Source of the DNA: Tritrichomonas musculus
Taxonomy: Eukaryota; Parabasalia; Tritrichomonadida; Tritrichomonadidae
Assembly (NCBI GenBank): GCA_039105265.1
Contig: JAPFFF010000017.1
Coordinates: 868,001-932,000 of the forward strand
DNA: 64,000 nucleotides
Direction: 5' to 3'
The position numbers were made by a program, and so were the translations under genes. The notes under the pieces are model-generated. The model was not told the origin of the DNA, searched no databases, and worked only from the letters and a program-made list of their open reading frames with translations. Positions 58,725-64,000 of this stretch are shown in pieces; position 1 is the stretch's first letter, and the number at the start of each line of letters is the position of its first letter.

Positions 58725-61136
58725 ATGTCTGAGTCTGAAAAAGAGAAAGAACTTTCTTCGGTCTTCTTTCCAGAACGAATGGATTTCGTCAAGTTCGTTT
58801 GCCCACTTGAGTCCGCATACTATCTTATAAAAGGAATTGCAAGAAGTGGAAACGTTCAATTAATTGATCACAACGACGGTAGCGTTACAACTCCCAAACG
58901 TCATGCAGATACATATATGCAATGCGAAGAAGCAGAACGATCACTTAGATTTATCGAAGAGCAACTTAAGAACAATAAAGATGCAAACGGCAATCCAATG
59001 CTTCCAAAGAAGCCGGCATGGGATTATGTTGAAAAACATCCAATTAACGCCGATCTATCAGAAGTTTTACAAAATATTAATGAAGATAATCAAGCTTTAC
59101 GTGAAAAAGTCGCAATATCACAACAAATGCATACACAACTTGCACAACGAAGAACAAAACTTCAAGCACTCAATTTCTATGGCCCAATTGTTGAAAAAGA
59201 ACATTTTGACCAAGAAGCTAGAACATTAGATAAATCGTCATCTGTTGAATTATCAATGCTAAATGAAACTCGTATAGTGTCATCAGTAACAGGCTTTGTT
59301 CAAGGTGAAAATCTTCATAAAATGCTTACAATGATCTATCGCGTATCAAGACGTAACGTTGTCTTCCGCACTGGTGAAGTTAACTCAAAGAACGAAGTTC
59401 CATTTACAATCTTTGCTTCATCACCTACTGTTCTTGCAAAAATTAAAAAGGTATGTGAATCGTTTAGTCCCAGCGTCTTTGATTTCCCAGGAGATTCAAA
59501 TGCTCTTCAGCAAATGAAAGAAGAACTTGAAGCTGAAATCCATCAAATGGAAGGTGTTCAAAGGCAAACCGAAGAGATTAACGTTGAATATTTGAAAAAT
59601 CTTGCCAAAACGTACTGGAACCGCCGTATTTTTATTGCTCAAGAAAAACAAGTATGGGTTGCAATGGACTATGGTGACTATCAAAATCCATCCGTTATTT
59701 ATAAGGGTTGGTGTCCAAGAAGGCTTGTTCCTGATCTCAAACCCATTATGGATCAAGCCAAAGCAGATTCAGGATCCCCAGTCGAAATTGAACTCACAAA
59801 CACTCCCGCTGAAGCTATTAAGAAAGAAGCTGAAGCGGAACAACGAGAATGCGTTATTCCAAGCTACATTGAAAAAAATGATTTTACAAGTGCATTTCAA
59901 ATGCTTAACGATGCTTACGGTATTCCTGATTATGACGAATTAAATGGCGGCGCTTTCTATTGCATGTATCCATTTTTATTTGCAATCATGTTCGGTGATA
60001 TTGGCCACTCAATCTTCTATATCATTGCAGCTATTGCACTTCTTGTTCTCGATCCAATAGCAAAGAAAAAGCATTGGGATCTTGGTGATATGGGAGGCTC
60101 GGTTTTCAAGTTTAAATGGCTCCTCTTCTTTGCAGCAATTTGCTCACTTTACTGTGGATTTATTTACAATGAATGCTTTGGTCTCCCAATTTCTATCTTT
60201 CATCCTGGCTGGGTATATAAAGGTGAATATAATAATCTTCAACAATGGACAAGACGTGAAGATTTTTATACATATCCATTTGGTATTGACTTCACTTGGT
60301 ACTTCAAAGATAACGAACTTATTTTCCTCAACTCATATAAAATGAAATTAGCTGTTTGTATGGGTATGGTCCAAATGTTCTTTGGAATGTTCTTACAACT
60401 TATTAATCATATTCATAGAAAGTCAGTTTACGCCATTATTGTTACATGGATTCCACAAATTCTTTATCTATTCCCATTCTTTGGCTATATGGTTTTCATT
60501 ATTATCAGGAAGTGGACAATTGACTTTGAAAATAATTCTTATTATACTGATCCTGATGTTAAACAAAACGGTGTTAACTTAATTCAAGTTTTAATTGGAA
60601 TGATTCTTAGCTTTGGAAAGAAGGAATCAGATTTAGATCTTTATGATGGATGTTTTTCTGTTCAAACGGTTATCGTTATCATCTTCTTTGTTTCTATTCC
60701 TTTATTACTCTTCTTGAAGCCAATTTGTGAATGCATTAAAATGAAGAGGAGGCACCAACAAATCAGTATTATTGAAATTTTCGTTATGAACTTGATCAAC
60801 GTCATTGAATTTTGCTTGAGCGCACTTTCACACACTGCTTCTTATCTCCGACTTTGGGCACTTTCTCTTGCACACTCTCAGCTTTCCCACGTTATTTACG
60901 ATGAACTTTTCGTCCTTACTGTCGATTCACACAACGTTTTCCTAGTATTCATTGGTTGGGCAGCATTCGCAGCTCTTTCAGCAGCTATTTTGCTTGCTAT
61001 GGAAGCTTTCTCAGCTCTTTTGCACGCCATTCGTCTTATGTGGGTCGAATTTTCTTCCAAATTCTACGAAGGTATGGGTGTCAAATTTGCTCCTCTTTCA
61101 TTGAAGAAAGCAATGAAGAAGATTGGTGTCAATTAA
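58725..61136 (+). CDS. VPH1: V-type proton ATPase subunit a (Vo), 803 residues
   Basis: Membrane subunit a of the V-ATPase, which acidifies vacuoles and endosomes. The N-terminal cytosolic half (about 400 residues) begins RMDFVKFVCPLESAYYLIKGIARSG, matching the family start, and contains the coiled-coil stalk region. The C-terminal half has about eight membrane segments, starting FLFAIMFGDIGHSIFY. The signature SHTASYLRLWALSLAHSQLS carries the essential buried Arg (Arg709 by my count) that exchanges protons with the c-ring. Length and order are typical. It starts at 58725 with MSESEKEKELSSVFFPERMDF. No break seen. Confidence 0.97.
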   Translation: MSESEKEKELSSVFFPERMDFVKFVCPLESAYYLIKGIARSGNVQLIDHNDGSVTTPKRHADTYMQCEEAERSLRFIEEQLKNNKDANGNPMLPKKPAWDYVEKHPINADLSEVLQNINEDNQALREKVAISQQMHTQLAQRRTKLQALNFYGPIVEKEHFDQEARTLDKSSSVELSMLNETRIVSSVTGFVQGENLHKMLTMIYRVSRRNVVFRTGEVNSKNEVPFTIFASSPTVLAKIKKVCESFSPSVFDFPGDSNALQQMKEELEAEIHQMEGVQRQTEEINVEYLKNLAKTYWNRRIFIAQEKQVWVAMDYGDYQNPSVIYKGWCPRRLVPDLKPIMDQAKADSGSPVEIELTNTPAEAIKKEAEAEQRECVIPSYIEKNDFTSAFQMLNDAYGIPDYDELNGGAFYCMYPFLFAIMFGDIGHSIFYIIAAIALLVLDPIAKKKHWDLGDMGGSVFKFKWLLFFAAICSLYCGFIYNECFGLPISIFHPGWVYKGEYNNLQQWTRREDFYTYPFGIDFTWYFKDNELIFLNSYKMKLAVCMGMVQMFFGMFLQLINHIHRKSVYAIIVTWIPQILYLFPFFGYMVFIIIRKWTIDFENNSYYTDPDVKQNGVNLIQVLIGMILSFGKKESDLDLYDGCFSVQTVIVIIFFVSIPLLLFLKPICECIKMKRRHQQISIIEIFVMNLINVIEFCLSALSHTASYLRLWALSLAHSQLSHVIYDELFVLTVDSHNVFLVFIGWAAFAALSAAILLAMEAFSALLHAIRLMWVEFSSKFYEGMGVKFAPLSLKKAMKKIGVN

Positions 61137-61703
61137 ATTACAAAGATATTACAATAAAATTTTTTTTTATATAACAATTTTTTTATTTTTTGACCAAAAA
61201 TTTGACCCTATTTATTATATCATAAAAAGATTTACACACTTATTTCAATAATAATGAAAATATTTTTTTTTTTTTTTTTCTTTTCTATTTTATTGAGTAA
61301 AACTTATTCATTAATAATAATTAAAAATAAATATAATTGATTATTTTTTATAAATTTTTTTGAAAAGGTTTAAAACAAATAAAATTTACTAAATTCAAAA
61401 ATTAAATTAAATTAAATATCACATTCAATATAATTGAAAATTTGTGAATATTATTTCGAAATATTTTTCAGTACTTTTGAGAAATAATAAATAAATTATT
61501 AAATAAAAAACAGTAATATAATAATATTTTGTTATATAATTGCTAATTTTAATAAATATATTTGGTTCATGTACTTATAATAATGTTTAAAATTAATATG
61601 AATTATATTTTAATGGGAATTAAACGATATATCTTGAAAACCAGTATTCTTATCATATTTATTTTTTTATTTAATTTTTGTAATCATATCATTTTGATAT
61701 AGA
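61137..61703. other. AT-rich spacer between V-ATPase and CH gene 2
   Basis: 567 bp, AT-rich, with a poly-T tract near 61262-61279. No gene or repeat of interest, apart from the initiator-like TCATTTT at 61689. Confidence 0.6.
61689..61695 (+). promoter_or_regulatory. Candidate initiator (TCATTTT) of CH gene 2
   Basis: CATATCATTTT lies about 13 bp upstream of the ATG at 61704. It fits the trichomonad initiator, and the same 11-mer precedes CH gene 1 (minus strand). Confidence 0.45.
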
Positions 61704-63515
61704 ATGAATTACCTTTCGAAGGTTAATGAGCAATGGATTCTCCTTCAAGCAAATGTGTTTTCAAGGTGGGTTTCATCAAAATTAAAACGTACCAATCATC
61801 CAATTGATATTACAAAAGATTTATCAGATGGTACAGCATTAGTTGAACTTGCACAAACACTTACACATCATAAGGTAGAACGTGAATGGGCACAAAAACC
61901 AAATTTAAATGTTGAAAAAGTTCAAAATTGCGACTTAGCTATTGATATGTTTTCAAAAGATGGAGTTCGTCTTGTTGGAATATCCGGGAAAGATATTAAT
62001 GATAACAATGAAAAATTAATTCTTGGATTAATTTGGAGTCTTATTTTACATTATTCAATTGGAGAATCAATTCAAAGGAACTCATTTGGCGATGAAATTA
62101 TCAACTCTAAAGATAATAATAGTATTACCAACAATTATTTTGAATCAGAAGATCAAAAAGTATATTCTCATACAGAACAACAACAAGTGCTAATGGACTG
62201 GGCAACGAAAAGAATTGAAAAATACCCAAATATCACTGATTTTGAACCATATGAACTTGCAATGTGCGCTTTATTAGATTCATATTTTCCAGATAAGATC
62301 AGATATGACACACTTAAACCAGAAAACCATCTAAACAACTCAGAACTTGCAACTGATGTAATGATTGAATATGGAATTCCAGTTTTTATTTACACAGATG
62401 ACTTGAAAAAGAATAATTATGAGGTTGATAATAAAACTCTTTTGACACAATTAGCATTTGTAAAAACCGCAATTGATAATGCAAATATTAAAAAGGGTCT
62501 TGATATTACTGATATCTCAGAAAATGTAGAAGGACAAAGTAAGTCAGAATCAGACTCATATTTCGAATCAGAAAAAGAATTAGAAGATGAAAATGAACAA
62601 GAATTTGAAGAAGATGAAAACGAACAAGAAGTTGAAGAAGATGAAAATGAGCAAAAAGTTGAAGAAAAAGAAAATAGTGGATACTCATCTGAAGAAGATC
62701 TTGTAAGTGAACCAGAATTTAATGAAAGCAGAATATTAGCTAAAATACAAGATTCTGAAGTAGCAGATGATGAAAAAACAGAGGAATCAGAACTAAATAA
62801 TACTGATGAAGATGAAAATGAAAATGATCTTGGCTTGCAAATAGGATTTCAAGATAAGAGACATGGTGATAAGAAAAATTCTAAAAAGAGGATAAGGATC
62901 AAGATACGAAACGGAAATAAAGAGGATGGATATCAAATAACAGAATCAGATGAAATTAATTCATTTATGAACAAATATTTGCATCTTACTAATCCTAATG
63001 GAGAAAATCCACTTGCAAAGAAAAGTATCAAAGTTCGAGTAAAATATCATGGGCATATCATTGAGAAAATAATTCATGCTCCATTTCATCAAATTAATGT
63101 TCATCTTCATCACCATCATCATTATGACAAAGATGTTGATCAGTATGAAGAAGAAATGGAAACTACAAGCTGCAAAGAAAGTGAATCTGATGATAAAGAA
63201 ATGAAAGATGTAGGCGAAGTCAATGATGAAGAGGAAGAAATAAATGATGCTGTTGATGATGAAGAGAATTTAGATAACAGAGAAAATGTCAATGATGAAG
63301 AATCATTTGAAGATGATTTTATCGAGAATTTTGAAAACCAAAAAGATAGTGAAGCTGAATCAGATGAACTTGAAGAAAATGCTACATCAACAGAAAATGA
63401 TGATGGAGATGACTTAGAAGAAAGAGCAGAAATGGAAGATGAAATTGAAGCAGCAGTTGAAAAAGAGTTTGAAGCAGAAGCTGATGAAAAAGAAATTCTC
63501 GAATCAGAAAATTAA
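61704..63515 (+). CDS. Tandem calponin-homology (CH) protein with acidic tail, 603 residues
   Basis: Paralog of the minus-strand CH gene. CH1 is about residues 13-118 and CH2 about 158-260, the actinin/filamin-type tandem pair that binds filaments. A linker with three near-identical acidic repeats (DENEQEFEED-type, about 288-320) follows, then basic strands (RIRIKIRNG and KKSIKVRVKY), a His-rich run (HLHHHHHY) near residue 470, and a very acidic tail to the end. The CH1 core (codons 38-119) is identical in DNA to the paralog; the rest is diverged. Probably a cytoskeletal filament-linking protein. It lacks a ricin-like domain. Confidence 0.88.
   Translation: MNYLSKVNEQWILLQANVFSRWVSSKLKRTNHPIDITKDLSDGTALVELAQTLTHHKVEREWAQKPNLNVEKVQNCDLAIDMFSKDGVRLVGISGKDINDNNEKLILGLIWSLILHYSIGESIQRNSFGDEIINSKDNNSITNNYFESEDQKVYSHTEQQQVLMDWATKRIEKYPNITDFEPYELAMCALLDSYFPDKIRYDTLKPENHLNNSELATDVMIEYGIPVFIYTDDLKKNNYEVDNKTLLTQLAFVKTAIDNANIKKGLDITDISENVEGQSKSESDSYFESEKELEDENEQEFEEDENEQEVEEDENEQKVEEKENSGYSSEEDLVSEPEFNESRILAKIQDSEVADDEKTEESELNNTDEDENENDLGLQIGFQDKRHGDKKNSKKRIRIKIRNGNKEDGYQITESDEINSFMNKYLHLTNPNGENPLAKKSIKVRVKYHGHIIEKIIHAPFHQINVHLHHHHHYDKDVDQYEEEMETTSCKESESDDKEMKDVGEVNDEEEEINDAVDDEENLDNRENVNDEESFEDDFIENFENQKDSEAESDELEENATSTENDDGDDLEERAEMEDEIEAAVEKEFEAEADEKEILESEN
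61815..62061 (+). repeat. 247-bp perfect inverted repeat shared by two CH genes (copy 2)
   Basis: Inverse of 56821-57067, with no mismatch in the bases I compared. See the first copy. Confidence 0.97.
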
Positions 63516-63858
63516 TCAATAAGCTAAATTGAAGATATATATTTTTTTTGTAATGTACCAAAAGAACCTCTTAAATTATGTCAAACTTTTCATTATAAAT
63601 TATTGTAAATAAAAAATAGATTCTGTTTAATATTTTTGCCTTTTTTTTAAATTAAAATATTTTGAAATTAGCTCGAAGTTGAGTTGGATAGTTAAAATAT
63701 GTAGATATGAATAATTATCAGCAATATAAAACATCAATTTAATATATCAAAAAGAATATCTCGTATGAAGATAAATAATATTTATATATTTATATAAGAA
63801 AAAAAGTAAAAGATAACAAGTTAATATGAGATGTTAAAAGAAATAAATATTCATAAAA
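63516..63858. other. AT-rich spacer at right side
   Basis: About 340 bp of AT-rich DNA between CH gene 2 and the convergent partial gene. No feature seen. Confidence 0.5.
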
Positions 63859-64000
63859 TCAACTCAATGGAAAATGAAATGGACCAGCTTCAAAGTTGGT
63901 CACATAAAATAATAGTTTCTTTTCTTGTGGAAAATAGCTAACAAATGACAAGCTATTCTTCCTCTCTTCATCTTCACAATATGCTTTGAGCTTCTCTCCA
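63859..64000 (-). CDS. Partial gene, C-terminal 46 residues, unidentified
   Basis: A minus-strand frame runs in from the right window edge and ends at a TGA (63859-63861). The translation (GEKLKAYCEDEERKNSLSFV, then SYFPQEKKLLFYVTNF, ending FHFPLS) has ordinary coding composition and no stop. The family is not recognised from this fragment. The start lies outside the window. Confidence 0.75.
   Translation of the reverse strand, partial: GEKLKAYCEDEERKNSLSFVSYFPQEKKLLFYVTNFEAGPFHFPLS

Overview
The window looks like nuclear DNA of a parabasalid protist, most likely a Tritrichomonas-type trichomonad. That is an inference from very AT-rich spacers, long intron-free genes, Polinton (Maverick) elements, abundant Tc1/mariner- and pogo-type debris, a giant coiled-coil protein, and a short-leader TCATTTT initiator-like element before two genes. 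No RNA gene or CRISPR array was found.

Layout. Bases 1-7300 hold a truncated Tc1/mariner transposase, one host gene (a PH-domain AGC protein kinase, minus strand) and three non-autonomous elements with TA-flanked inverted ends (about 246, 251 and 1870 bp). A perfect 27-bp-arm palindrome lies at 7312-7368. From about 7.4 kb to 38.04 kb there is a nest of virus-like elements. An old, broken Polinton (7740-13599 and 36706-38039) carries a protein-primed DNA polymerase region with an HNH-like zinc module and a packaging-ATPase region. Inside one of its genes sits a younger Polinton (13600-36705, 23.1 kb) with 322-bp terminal inverted repeats identical base for base and a 5-bp target duplication, TACTT. 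The younger element is nearly whole: integrase with a chromo-like tail, packaging ATPase, double-jelly-roll major capsid candidate, minor capsid candidates, a pVI-like amphipathic protein, protein-primed polymerase, a coiled-coil GIY-YIG-type protein and two very large paralogous fibre-like proteins. It also carries a 21-22-bp iteron array and a 1.2-kb tandem repeat. A fold-back element with a 10-bp target duplication has also entered the old Polinton.

Bases 38.1-44.3 kb are a transposon graveyard: a pogo/DDE_1 transposase relic, a 962-bp hAT-type non-autonomous element with a perfect 8-bp duplication (ATTTAAAC), and a second transposase relic. From 44.3 kb the window is host sequence. It holds a small acidic protein, a 2682-residue coiled-coil protein with 37 copies of a 26-residue repeat, a multi-pass membrane protein, two tandem calponin-homology (CH) actin-binding-type genes, the V-ATPase subunit a gene between them, and the end of an unidentified gene at the right edge.

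How the parts relate. The younger Polinton encodes its own replication (polymerase), integration (integrase) and virion-morphogenesis (capsid, ATPase, pVI-like) functions, so it has the gene set of an integrated virus. The two CH genes are divergent paralogs sharing a 247-bp stretch with no mismatch, silent sites included, although the rest has diverged. This points to recent gene conversion. One of the two has an apparent frameshift between its CH half and a ricin-B-like half.
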